Source: JADCRZ01 sp031399065 (GTDB lineage: Bacteria > Bacteroidota > Bacteroidia > Chitinophagales > Chitinophagaceae). Taken from it: a stretch of DNA of 64,000 nucleotides. The notes under the pieces were generated by a model that worked only from the letters and a program-made list of their open reading frames with translations, was not told the DNA's origin and did no database searches. Positions within the stretch are counted from its first letter, which is position 1; each line of letters opens with the position of its first letter. Where the stretch lies: the NCBI GenBank assembly GCA_031399065.1, contig JANNOM010000019.1, positions 1 to 64,000 on the forward strand, in the 5' to 3' direction. The position numbers were made by a program, and so were the translations under genes. Of the stretch, positions 1-7,736 are shown piece after piece.

Positions 1-192
1 ACCGGAGATATGACCCAGGTAGATCTGCCGAAGAACCAGCGCAGCGGACTGGAGAAAGCAGTGCGCATATTACAGGATGTGGATGGCATCGCTCATATAG
101 AACTGGATGAAGAGGACGTGGTGCGTCACCGCCTGGTTAAAGCGATTATACGCGCTTACGATAAGGAGAAAATTAAAGAAGATAAAAGTTAA
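1..192 (+). CDS. PhoH family ATPase, C-terminal end (5' truncated by window)
   Basis: Only the last 63 codons are present; the frame is open to the first base (Thr-Gly-Asp before the first Met), so the gene starts upstream of the window. The segment TGDMTQVDLPKNQ-SGL is the strongly conserved C-terminal motif of PhoH/PhoL P-loop proteins, which are cytoplasmic ATPases linked to RNA metabolism and phosphate starvation. The family Walker A motif lies outside the window. A strong hairpin follows the stop codon. Function is taken from the family; the identification from this motif is quite secure. Confidence 0.85.
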   Translation, partial: TGDMTQVDLPKNQRSGLEKAVRILQDVDGIAHIELDEEDVVRHRLVKAIIRAYDKEKIKEDKS

Positions 193-233
193 CACAAAGT
201 TATACTTCCTACCCGATTGATACAATAGTACCC

Positions 234-269
234 CAGGGGGGCCGGAGCCAGCAGGTTACGGCCCCCCTG
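234..269 (+). terminator. GC-rich hairpin after the PhoH gene
   Basis: A perfect 11-bp inverted repeat (CAGGGGGGCCG at 234-244, its complement at 259-269) with a 14-nt loop sits 41 bp after the PhoH stop. The downstream tract is only AT-rich (ctatttatata), not a clean T run, so termination efficiency is uncertain, but position and strength suit a transcription terminator. Confidence 0.55.
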
Positions 270-327
270 CTATTTATATATAGACGGCAACGGGGCCTGC
301 AGAACCATGGTGCAGGACAAGTTTTCC

Positions 328-357
328 TTTTTGACTGTACTGTTTTCATTAATTTCG
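328..357 (+). promoter_or_regulatory. Candidate promoter for the small lipoprotein
   Basis: TTTTTG (328-333) is followed after 16 nt by TAATTTCG (350-357), one mismatch from the Bacteroidota -7 consensus TAnnTTTG. It lies about 18 bp before the ATG at 375. The spacer is slightly short, so this is a tentative call. Confidence 0.3.
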
Positions 358-374
358 CAGCGTAATAGCTAAAC

Positions 375-779
375 ATGAAGTATACATTGATATTCTTTTT
401 ATCGCTGGCCTTTTTCGTTTCCTGCAACAATGCTGAATCCGGTTACCATAAAGCTGCCAATGCTGAGGAAGCAGGCAGTGAATTCATCCGTGCCTCGTTG
501 GACGGGGACTACGACAAAGCCCGTTATTTTCTTTACCAGGATTCCACCAACACCAACCTTACCCTGCTGGATCGCTGGAAAAGCAATTACAACCGCCTTG
601 CCGAAGAAGACAAGGTAAACTATAAAAATGCAAGCATAACGGCACTGACCATTTTACCGGAAAATGATTCTACTGTAAACTATACATTCACCAATTCTTT
701 CAAGAAAAAAGATACTACTACCCTTAAGATCGTCCGGATAAAAGGCGAATGGCTGGTAGATTTTAAGGATCTTCATTAA
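375..779 (+). CDS. Small lipoprotein, DUF4878-like
   Basis: A 134-residue protein with a lipoprotein signal: a basic start, a hydrophobic stretch and FVSC-N at residues 14-18, where Cys17 would be lipidated. The mature part resembles DUF4878-type (NTF2-fold) lipoproteins: an EEAGSEFIRASLDGDYDKA helix near residues 31-50, then short strands ending in GEWLVDFKDL, the usual closing strand of these domains. It is probably attached to the inner or outer membrane. Substrate or partner is unknown. It is followed after 23 bp by pyrophosphatase, but nothing shows a functional link. Confidence 0.75.
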   Translation: MKYTLIFFLSLAFFVSCNNAESGYHKAANAEEAGSEFIRASLDGDYDKARYFLYQDSTNTNLTLLDRWKSNYNRLAEEDKVNYKNASITALTILPENDSTVNYTFTNSFKKKDTTTLKIVRIKGEWLVDFKDLH

Positions 780-802
780 TAACGTAAGCACTTAATTTTT
801 AT

Positions 803-1348
803 ATGATGCAACCAGTACTTCACCCATGGCATAGTGTGCCAACCGGAGAAAATGCTCCTTCCATAGTAACAGCAGTGATAGAAATTCCCCAGGGTTCAAG
901 GGCCAAATACGAGATTGATAAAGACAGCGGGCTTCTTAAGCTGGACCGCATCATTTACTCTTCCTTTTATTACCCCTGCAACTACGGATTTATACCGCAA
1001 ACGTATGGCGGAGATAAGGATCCGCTGGACATACTGGTAATCACTTCTCTTCCCGTGCGGGCGATGTGCCTGATGGAAGCTAAAGTGATCGGCGTAATGC
1101 AGATGATAGATGGCGGTGAGGCAGATGATAAAATTATCGCCGTTGCCAATACCGACCCAAGCATGAACCATTACAACAATATCGAAGAACTGCAGCCCCA
1201 TTTCTTCTCGGAACTGCGTCATTTTTTCGAGGAATATAAGAAACTGGAAAACAAGACGGTAAAAGTGGAGGAGTTTCAAAATAAAGTGAAAGCCATCAAG
1301 ATAATAGAAGAAGCTATTGCCCATTATAAGGAAACCTTTATAAAGTAA
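803..1348 (+). CDS. ppa: Inorganic pyrophosphatase (family I)
   Basis: Cytoplasmic soluble pyrophosphatase that hydrolyses PPi to two phosphates and so drives biosynthetic reactions forward. The 181-residue length fits the family. The signature DKDPLD (metal-binding Asp residues, near residue 73-78) and the YPCNYGFIPQTYGGD segment before it are intact, as are the Lys and Arg near IPQGSRAKYEID that contact phosphate. An ATGATG pair gives two adjacent possible starts at 803 and 806. The TauE-like gene follows within 50 bp, so the two may share a transcript. Confidence 0.95.
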   Translation: MMQPVLHPWHSVPTGENAPSIVTAVIEIPQGSRAKYEIDKDSGLLKLDRIIYSSFYYPCNYGFIPQTYGGDKDPLDILVITSLPVRAMCLMEAKVIGVMQMIDGGEADDKIIAVANTDPSMNHYNNIEELQPHFFSELRHFFEEYKKLENKTVKVEEFQNKVKAIKIIEEAIAHYKETFIK

Positions 1349-1395
1349 TATTCCGTTTGAAACAGGAGGGTCTATTTAACGATAAAGGAAGAGCG

Positions 1396-1812
1396 ATGTC
1401 GCCACAGGATATTATAGTTATTATACTTATAGGAATAGCCGCCGGCGTACTGAGCGGACTTGTGGGTGTGGGTGGAGGCCTTATACTCGTGCCGGCCATG
1501 GTCTATTTCCTGGGTTATAATCAGCACCAGGCTCAGGGTACTTCGCTGGGCGTGCTTACATTTCCGGTAACAGCTCTCGCCTTTCTTACTTATTACTATG
1601 ACTGTAAAAAAATGGGATCTCCCATCGACTTTAAAGTAGTGGCACTGGTGGCTGCGGGATTTATCGCCGGAGGATATTTCGGCAGTTCCCTGGCAATCAA
1701 AATCGATAAAGAGGTCTTAAAAAAACTATTTGCCGTACTTCTTTTTTACACCGCGTTTAAAATAATGGAATGGGATACGGCTATCGTGAAATGGATTAAA
1801 AACCTGTTTTAA
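1396..1812 (+). CDS. TauE/SafE-like half-size membrane permease
   Basis: A 138-residue protein with about four membrane segments. The first helix is followed by GLVGVGGGLILVPAMV, the hallmark of TauE/SafE (sulfite exporter, DUF81) transporters, and GGYFGSSLAIKI marks the third helix. Full-length family members have two such halves of about 120 residues, so this one probably works as a dimer. The frame is open from a TTG at 1357, but ATG 1396 is preceded by the purine-rich AAAGGAAGAG and begins close to the conserved region, so it is the preferred start. Substrate is unknown; an organic or inorganic anion is inferred from the family. Confidence 0.8.
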   Translation: MSPQDIIVIILIGIAAGVLSGLVGVGGGLILVPAMVYFLGYNQHQAQGTSLGVLTFPVTALAFLTYYYDCKKMGSPIDFKVVALVAAGFIAGGYFGSSLAIKIDKEVLKKLFAVLLFYTAFKIMEWDTAIVKWIKNLF

Positions 1813-2391
1813 ATTATCAGTAACAAATACCAACATATTACGGATTCCGGACTGCTGGATCTTTACCGGGGAGATCACGACAATAAATGGCTGGGTATTC
1901 TGCTGGAACGTTATACACTACTTCTATTCGGTGTGGGGATGAAGTATTTGAAAAATGAAGAAGAGGCAAAAGACGTTGTACAGCAGGTTTTCCTGAAAGC
2001 TATCACCGAGCTGGAAAAGTATAAAGTGGAGCATTTTAAGAGCTGGATCTATATGGTGGCAAAAAACCACTGCCTGATGAAGCTCCGCGATAAACCCCAC
2101 AGGTATACCGGTGAGGTATCTGAAAATATGAAAACGATTGTTCCGGAGGAAGAAAGCGAAGCCCGGAGATCAGTCATAGAAAAAGACCGGAAACTGGAAT
2201 TACTGGCTATTTGTCTTGAAGAACTGAACCCGGGCCAAAAACTCTGCGTAACTTTATTCTACATAGAAAAAAAATCTTACCAGGAAATAGTTACCATAAC
2301 CGGCTTTTCGCTTTTGCAGGTAAAGAGTTATATCCAGAACGGAAAGCGAAATCTTAAAATGTTGCTGGATCAAAAATTAAACAATAGCTGA
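1813..2391 (+). CDS. ECF RNA polymerase sigma factor, probable ATT start
   Basis: Sigma-70 family factor of the ECF type that directs RNA polymerase to a specific regulon. Region 2 runs through GMKYLKNEEEAKDVVQQVFLKA and SWIYMVAKNHCLMKLRDK; region 4 with its helix-turn-helix is CVTLFYIEKKSYQEIVTITGFSLLQVKSYIQNGKRNLK. The first GTG/ATG codons (1933, 1939) fall inside region 2, yet the same frame is open upstream and encodes ITDSGLLDLYRGDHDNKWL, a typical N-terminus of this subfamily. The only upstream limit is the TAA of the permease gene at 1810-1812. Therefore translation must begin at ATT 1813, ATC 1816 or another near-cognate codon, giving about 192 residues, a normal ECF length. It overlaps the anti-sigma start by one base. 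Confidence 0.8.
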   Translation: MISNKYQHITDSGLLDLYRGDHDNKWLGILLERYTLLLFGVGMKYLKNEEEAKDVVQQVFLKAITELEKYKVEHFKSWIYMVAKNHCLMKLRDKPHRYTGEVSENMKTIVPEEESEARRSVIEKDRKLELLAICLEELNPGQKLCVTLFYIEKKSYQEIVTITGFSLLQVKSYIQNGKRNLKMLLDQKLNNS

Positions 2392-2753
2392 TGCCGGATG
2401 ATCTGCTGAATATATTATCGGATAGTAATAAAGACATCGACAACCAGTTGCTGATGGACTACCTGGCCGGGAAACTTTCGGCCGAACAAAGGCATGAAGT
2501 GGAAAAGCAGATAGCCGATAACGAATTCGTAAGCGATGCAGTGGATGGACTCGAAACGGTTACTGGCGATAAGGATCTTCAAAAGGTAGTGGCACAATTA
2601 AACAGCAGCCTCCATAAAAAACTACGACAGAAAAAAACTAGGAAGGATAAACGGAAGTGGAAAGATCAGGCATGGCCATACCTGGCTATAATATTAATTA
2701 TCCTGCTCGCTGTTATGTCTTTTTTAATTATATATAAATTAAGAAATAACTGA
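2391..2753 (+). CDS. Membrane anti-sigma factor candidate
   Basis: A 120-residue protein whose ATG shares its first base with the TGA of the sigma gene (TGATG), indicating translational coupling. The N-terminal half holds a short helical region (LLMDYLAGKLSAEQRHEVEKQIADNEF) like the sigma-binding zinc-finger-type domain of anti-sigma factors but without the HxxxCxxC ligands. A very basic linker (KKLRQKKTRKDKRKWK) is followed by one membrane segment at about residues 93-115. The expected role is to hold the sigma factor at the inner membrane until a signal arrives. Position and architecture are seen; the role is inferred. Confidence 0.7.
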   Translation: MPDDLLNILSDSNKDIDNQLLMDYLAGKLSAEQRHEVEKQIADNEFVSDAVDGLETVTGDKDLQKVVAQLNSSLHKKLRQKKTRKDKRKWKDQAWPYLAIILIILLAVMSFLIIYKLRNN

Positions 2754-2804
2754 TCTATCGTACCATTTATGAAGCGCTTAACGGAATAAAAATCTCCTAT
2801 TAAA

Positions 2805-3908
2805 TTACTGGTACTGAATATATACGGGTTGCGGTGTGAGGGCAAGCACTTCCTGGGGAGACATTACATGGCTCTTAGCTTCCCTCAGGTCGTTCTTATA
2901 AAACAGCTTGAAGCCGGCAAACTGTACTGGCTCCCTTTCTACAAATTGTTTATAGGTGTTCATTTTTCTTGCCTGGTGTCCCCATCCATCCATATCAATC
3001 ACTACCTGCACTTCGGGCCTTAGTGTGATTTGTTTGTAGTTAGTAACCATCGGGCGGGTGAAACGGTGAATGACCAGCATTTTTGGTGGAAGATTGTTCT
3101 TTCTCACCAGTTTAGCCAGGTAATCGGTAGTATAATTGATATCTGCTGCATCGAACGTACCGATAACAGACCCTGGTTTAGCACCTGTTTTCATAGAAAA
3201 TTCCGGATCTATACCGAAATGAACATGGGGCATCAGAAGATACTTTTCTAACGCAGGCAATTCTTCCTGGAGGGTACTGAGTCCTACCTGGATGTCTATA
3301 AACACCAGGGCATCCAGTTCTTTTGCCATGCTGATCACGGAATCGATCTGGTGAAAAGGCATCCGTAACCGGTATTTGTTACCCTTACCCGGGCTTCCCT
3401 GGGCGGTGATGGCAATATAGTGCAAAGCAGGTACTACTCTGATGGTGGAATCGGCTGCCTGCCATAGGGCCACTTCCTCCTTCAGCTTTTCCAGCATTTC
3501 GTTACGGGGTAGTTCACCCAGTATACCCATTTTTTTAGAATAGAGATTACCATAAAATGAAACAACTCTGTTAAATGGTAAAATGGCTCCTGCCAGCGGA
3601 TAAGGACTCTTCACCGGCCAGCGACCGGACGAATCCCCGTTAGCTACATATTGCGATAAATGATCGTAAGAAGCAGAGTCAAGCACGGCAGTGGAACCGC
3701 TGGCCGCAGTATCTACCGGCAGATTGGAAGCGGGCTTACCCGTACTATCGATTGCGGTAGTGAGTACTTCCCCGCTGCTTTTGCGGCTGATAAGAACGAA
3801 TGTTACGATACAGCCGACAACGAGCAAAATAAATCCAATGCTGAGGCTTACTTTATTTTTACTAAGGAATGTACTACCCGCGCCGGTAGTTGTGGTTGTG
3901 TTGATCAT
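2805..3908 (-). CDS. Membrane-anchored protein of unknown function
   Basis: A 367-residue protein with one N-terminal membrane helix (about residues 21-41), a Ser/Thr/Ala-rich linker (residues 45-80) and a large periplasmic or surface domain. That domain alternates predicted strands and helices (VVPALHYIAI, ALVFIDIQVG, HVHFGIDPEF, PKMLVIHRF, VQVVIDMDGWG), suggestive of a TIM-barrel-like fold, with acidic residues at the ends of several strands as in glycosidases or phosphodiesterases. I do not recognise the family and give no enzyme name. It starts 41 bp after clpB on the same strand and may be read through from it. Confidence 0.6.
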   Translation of the reverse strand: MINTTTTTGAGSTFLSKNKVSLSIGFILLVVGCIVTFVLISRKSSGEVLTTAIDSTGKPASNLPVDTAASGSTAVLDSASYDHLSQYVANGDSSGRWPVKSPYPLAGAILPFNRVVSFYGNLYSKKMGILGELPRNEMLEKLKEEVALWQAADSTIRVVPALHYIAITAQGSPGKGNKYRLRMPFHQIDSVISMAKELDALVFIDIQVGLSTLQEELPALEKYLLMPHVHFGIDPEFSMKTGAKPGSVIGTFDAADINYTTDYLAKLVRKNNLPPKMLVIHRFTRPMVTNYKQITLRPEVQVVIDMDGWGHQARKMNTYKQFVEREPVQFAGFKLFYKNDLREAKSHVMSPQEVLALTPQPVYIQYQ

Positions 3909-3949
3909 AGATACTGTTAAACCGCTTTAACGATTTAACCCGCAATATA

Positions 3950-6574
3950 TTATGAAGAAACTGCTTTTTCAAATTCTAATGTTTCATTCCTGAATACCAC
4001 TACCCCGTCGAACACATCCACTATTACCGGGCGGCTCTTGTCGATATCCCCCGCCAGCAGGCGTTTGCTTAATGGATTTACCACCTGCTTCTGGATAAGC
4101 CGCTTAAGAGGCCTTGCACCAAATTGCGGATCGAACCCGTTTTCAGCCAGGTAGTCGATGGTGTAATCGGTGAACCTAAGTTCGATTCCGCTTTGCGCGA
4201 TCATCCCTTTAAGTTGCTGCAACTGGATACGGATAATACCGCGTATTTCTTTCTTCATCAACGGCTGGAACATGATCACTTCATCGATCCGGTTCAAAAA
4301 TTCAGGACGGATATTTTGTTTGAGCAGGCTCATCACTTCTATTTTGGTTTTCTCCACCAGTTCCTCCCTGTTCGTTTCAGACACTTTTTCGAAATTATCC
4401 TGGATAATATGGCTGCCCATATTGCTGGTCATGATGATGATGGTATTTTTAAAATTAACTACCCTTCCCTTATTATCGGTAAGCCTTCCATCGTCCAGTA
4501 CCTGGAGCAGGATATTAAATACATCCGGATGGGCTTTTTCTATTTCGTCCAGCAATATTACACTATACGGCTTCCTGCGAACAGCTTCCGTGAGCTGCCC
4601 GCCCTCATCATATCCGACATACCCGGGAGGCGCACCTACCAGCCGGCTTACCGAATGTTTCTCCTGGTATTCGCTCATATCGATACGGGTCATCATACCA
4701 TCATCGTCGAACAGGTAATCAGCCAGTGCTTTAGCGAGTTCGGTTTTACCTACCCCGGTAGTGCCTAAGAATATAAACGAGCCGATGGGCTTTTTAGGAT
4801 CCTGCAGACCTGCCCTGCTGCGCCGGATAGCATCCGAAACGGCTTCTATGGCTTCTTCCTGTCCTACTACCCGTTCATGCAGTTCCTCTTCCAGGCGAAG
4901 TAATTTCTCTCTTTCACTCTGCATCATCTTCATAACGGGTATACCGGTGGCCCTGGCTACGTTTTCTGCGATATCTTCAGCATCCACTTCTTCCTTCAAC
5001 AGTCTTTTTTCGGTGCTCTGTTCCAGTTCTCTGGAAAGATGCCTTATAATCTCTTCCTGCTCTTTTACTTTACCATACCGTATCTCGGCCACCTTTCCGT
5101 AATCCCCTTCTCTTTCCGCCTTTTCAGCTTCTGCTTTCAGATTCTCCACAGCAGCTTTGGCGTTCTGTACTTTTTCCACCAGTTCTTTTTCCTGCTGCCA
5201 TTTGGCCTTAAAAGTATCCCTTTCCACGCTTAGCAGGGAAATATCCTTGGACAGCTCTTTCAGTTTAGATTCATCTTTTTCCCGTTTGATGGCTTCGCGT
5301 TCTATTTCCAGTTGGCGGATCCTGCGTTCGAGCTCGTCGAGTTCTTCCGGCATGCTGTTCATTTCGAGGCGCAGCTTGGCGGCACTTTCATCTATCAGAT
5401 CGATGGCTTTATCCGGCAGAAAGCGGTCGGTTATGTAGCGGTGCGATAATTCCACCGCGGCAATAATGGCTTCATCCTTGATCCTCACGTGATGGTGCGT
5501 TTCGTACCGGTCTTTCAGTCCGCGTAAAATAGAAATAGCATCTTCCACGTTCGGTTCATCTATAAGCACTTTCTGGAAGCGGCGTTCCAGCGCTTTATCT
5601 TTTTCAAAAAACTTCTGGTACTCGTTGAGGGTGGTGGCACCGATCGCTCTCAGCTCTCCCCTTGCCAGGGCGGGCTTAAGGATATTGGCGGCATCCATGG
5701 CCCCATCGCCGCCGCCAGCACCCACCAGGGTATGTATTTCGTCTATAAAAAGAATGATTTCCCCGTCGCTATCGCCTACTTCTTTCACCACACTCTTCAA
5801 ACGTTCCTCGAACTCGCCTTTATACTTGGCCCCGGCAATTAGTTGCCCCATGTCCAGCGCATAAATGATCTTTGAGCGCAGGTTTTCGGGAACATCCCCA
5901 TTGACTATCCGGTGGGCCAGGCCTTCGGCGATAGCGGTTTTACCCACTCCGGGCTCACCTACCAGGATAGGGTTATTTTTACTGCGCCTGGAAAGTATAT
6001 GCAGGGTTCTTCTTATTTCTTCATCCCTTCCGATGACCGGATCGAGCTTACCGGCCCTGGCGGATTCATTTAAATTATTCGCAAATTTATTTAGGGCATT
6101 ATATTGATTATTAGATGTTTGTGAATTAACAGTCGAACCTTTTTTAAGGTCTTTTATGGCCGCTATCAAGCCTTTTTCCGTTAACCCCGCATCCTTGATC
6201 AGTTTGGAAGTATTATCATTTCCCTGTACCAGCGATAACAGGAGATGCTCCACGCTTACAAATTCATCCCCGAAGGTTTTAAGCGTGTTAGCAGCGCGAA
6301 GGATTACATTATTCAGCTCCCGGCTGATGGCCTGGGCTGGTTCGCCGTTAGGAGTATTGGGGAGACGGGACAGGCTTTCTTCCAGTTTGCTTTCCACAAA
6401 ACCGATATTCACATCATTCTTTTTAAGCAGAAACTGGATGGGGCTGTCCTCATCTTTCAGTAAAGCCTTCAGGAGGTGCTCTGTTTCGATATTAACGTGC
6501 CTGCTGTTAAAAGCGAGTTGTTGTGCCTGTGCAAGTATTTCCTGCGATTTAATAGTTAGATTACTCAGATTCAT
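3950..6574 (-). CDS. clpB: ATP-dependent disaggregase ClpB
   Basis: Hexameric AAA+ chaperone that threads aggregated proteins through its pore and works with DnaK (encoded at 28-30 kb). The 874 residues carry the Clp N-domain repeats (about 1-150), nucleotide-binding domain 1 with Walker A GEPGVGKT (about 210) and Walker B ILFIDEIHTL, the long coiled-coil middle domain (about 415-540, ELERRIRQLEIEREAIKRE onward), and domain 2 with GTTGVGKT (about 610) and VILLDEIEKAH. The C-terminal GFDPQFGARPLKR sensor motif is complete, and there is no ClpP-binding loop. Length and domain order are normal. The gene is divergent from the serine-hydrolase homologue, 106 bp apart. Confidence 0.98.
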   Translation of the reverse strand: MNLSNLTIKSQEILAQAQQLAFNSRHVNIETEHLLKALLKDEDSPIQFLLKKNDVNIGFVESKLEESLSRLPNTPNGEPAQAISRELNNVILRAANTLKTFGDEFVSVEHLLLSLVQGNDNTSKLIKDAGLTEKGLIAAIKDLKKGSTVNSQTSNNQYNALNKFANNLNESARAGKLDPVIGRDEEIRRTLHILSRRSKNNPILVGEPGVGKTAIAEGLAHRIVNGDVPENLRSKIIYALDMGQLIAGAKYKGEFEERLKSVVKEVGDSDGEIILFIDEIHTLVGAGGGDGAMDAANILKPALARGELRAIGATTLNEYQKFFEKDKALERRFQKVLIDEPNVEDAISILRGLKDRYETHHHVRIKDEAIIAAVELSHRYITDRFLPDKAIDLIDESAAKLRLEMNSMPEELDELERRIRQLEIEREAIKREKDESKLKELSKDISLLSVERDTFKAKWQQEKELVEKVQNAKAAVENLKAEAEKAEREGDYGKVAEIRYGKVKEQEEIIRHLSRELEQSTEKRLLKEEVDAEDIAENVARATGIPVMKMMQSEREKLLRLEEELHERVVGQEEAIEAVSDAIRRSRAGLQDPKKPIGSFIFLGTTGVGKTELAKALADYLFDDDGMMTRIDMSEYQEKHSVSRLVGAPPGYVGYDEGGQLTEAVRRKPYSVILLDEIEKAHPDVFNILLQVLDDGRLTDNKGRVVNFKNTIIIMTSNMGSHIIQDNFEKVSETNREELVEKTKIEVMSLLKQNIRPEFLNRIDEVIMFQPLMKKEIRGIIRIQLQQLKGMIAQSGIELRFTDYTIDYLAENGFDPQFGARPLKRLIQKQVVNPLSKRLLAGDIDKSRPVIVDVFDGVVVFRNETLEFEKAVSS

Positions 6575-6680
6575 AGTATTTTATTTTAACCCAAATGCAA
6601 AGGAACATATGAGATGTATTAATTTTAGCGTTGTTGCCGTTTAATAACAAACAAGCATCCAGTTTAACAAACAAGAAGAT

Positions 6681-7724
6681 ATGTCATACCAACCAAATCA
6701 GATACGCCTAAAATTCAGTCTGGGCTTGCTTTTCCTGCTATTATTTCATCCTGGCTATGCACAGTACGACTTTACGCGCATAACCGAATTAATAGGAGAT
6801 AAAAAGCAGGCAGCCGCCGGGAATGCCAGCGTGATCATCTGGAAAGACAGCACCATCATATATAAAAAAGATACCGGCTCGCAGAAAATGGGTAAAATGG
6901 AAGTGCAGCAACCTATAGGTGCAGCAAGCCGCTGGCTGACTGTCGCCCTGGTTATGACTTTTGTGGATGAAGGGAAACTTTCCCTCGACGACAAAGTAGG
7001 TGATTATATTCCCTCCTTTAAATCGTACAGTAAAGGATACATCACTATTCGGCAATGCCTCGCCAATACCACGGGTATAGAATCGGAGTCGGGTAAGATG
7101 GCTAAAATGGTACAGAAGAAAAAATTCGAATCACTGGAAGAGGAAGTGAATTACTATGCCGCACATAGTGATATTGTCAACAATCCCGGCAAAGATTTTT
7201 TCTACGGCAATACCGGCATCAACACTGCCGGGCGTGTGCTGGAAATTATCAGCAAGCGTAAAACCTTCGACCGGTTAATGAGCGAGCGGATAATAAAGCC
7301 ATTGGGAATGAAAAAGACCAGCTTCGTGGTAGAAACCGGTGCCGTGAACCCAGCCAGCGGAGCCGTTTCGATTGCTTCGGACTATATTAAACTGCTGGCT
7401 ATGTATCTCAATAAAGGACAGGGAAATGGAAAACAGATATTAAGCGAAAAATCCGTAGAAGAAATTCATAAAATGCAGATAACGAGCGAAGTAGTCAAAT
7501 ATACTCCCAGAATAATGGAAGGAAGTTCTTACGGGCTTGGAGTGTTTCTGGAGGATGAAGGCAAAGTGATAAGTGCCCCTTCTTTTACGGGTACCTGGCC
7601 TTTTATTGACACCTGCAGGAAATATGCCTGCGTCATTCTTACACCCGTGCTAAGTGGTGAAGCCAAAAAAGAGTTTTACACCAGAATAAAGGAGACTATA
7701 GATGAGCAGATCAGGTGTCAGTAA
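6681..7724 (+). CDS. Serine hydrolase (class C beta-lactamase fold), catalytic residues lost
   Basis: A 347-residue exported protein with signal peptide (about residues 1-27, ending in GYAQ). The fold is recognisable from PIGAASRWLTVALVMTFVDEGKLSLDDKVGDYIP, then TIRQCLANTTGI, YGNTGINTAGRVLEII and TGTWPFIDTCRKYACVI. In active members the first block reads like SxSK followed by LSLDD; here the catalytic Ser is Ala and the Lys is Arg (codons GCA GCA AGC CGC at 6922-6933). The Tyr of the YxN motif remains (YGN), but the usual His/Lys-x-Gly motif before the end is also not evident. It is therefore likely a non-catalytic binding or scaffolding relative rather than a peptidase or esterase. Confidence 0.8.
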   Translation: MSYQPNQIRLKFSLGLLFLLLFHPGYAQYDFTRITELIGDKKQAAAGNASVIIWKDSTIIYKKDTGSQKMGKMEVQQPIGAASRWLTVALVMTFVDEGKLSLDDKVGDYIPSFKSYSKGYITIRQCLANTTGIESESGKMAKMVQKKKFESLEEEVNYYAAHSDIVNNPGKDFFYGNTGINTAGRVLEIISKRKTFDRLMSERIIKPLGMKKTSFVVETGAVNPASGAVSIASDYIKLLAMYLNKGQGNGKQILSEKSVEEIHKMQITSEVVKYTPRIMEGSSYGLGVFLEDEGKVISAPSFTGTWPFIDTCRKYACVILTPVLSGEAKKEFYTRIKETIDEQIRCQ

Positions 7725-7736
7725 ATGTGATTAAAC

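Noticed and set aside
1357..1395. TTG start 13 codons earlier for the TauE-like gene
   Set aside because: ATG 1396 has a purine-rich upstream stretch and begins near the conserved helix; the extension is not hydrophobic or family-like.
4124..4768. 214-codon frame opposite clpB
   Set aside because: Shadow of the highly biased clpB coding strand; no signal or motif.
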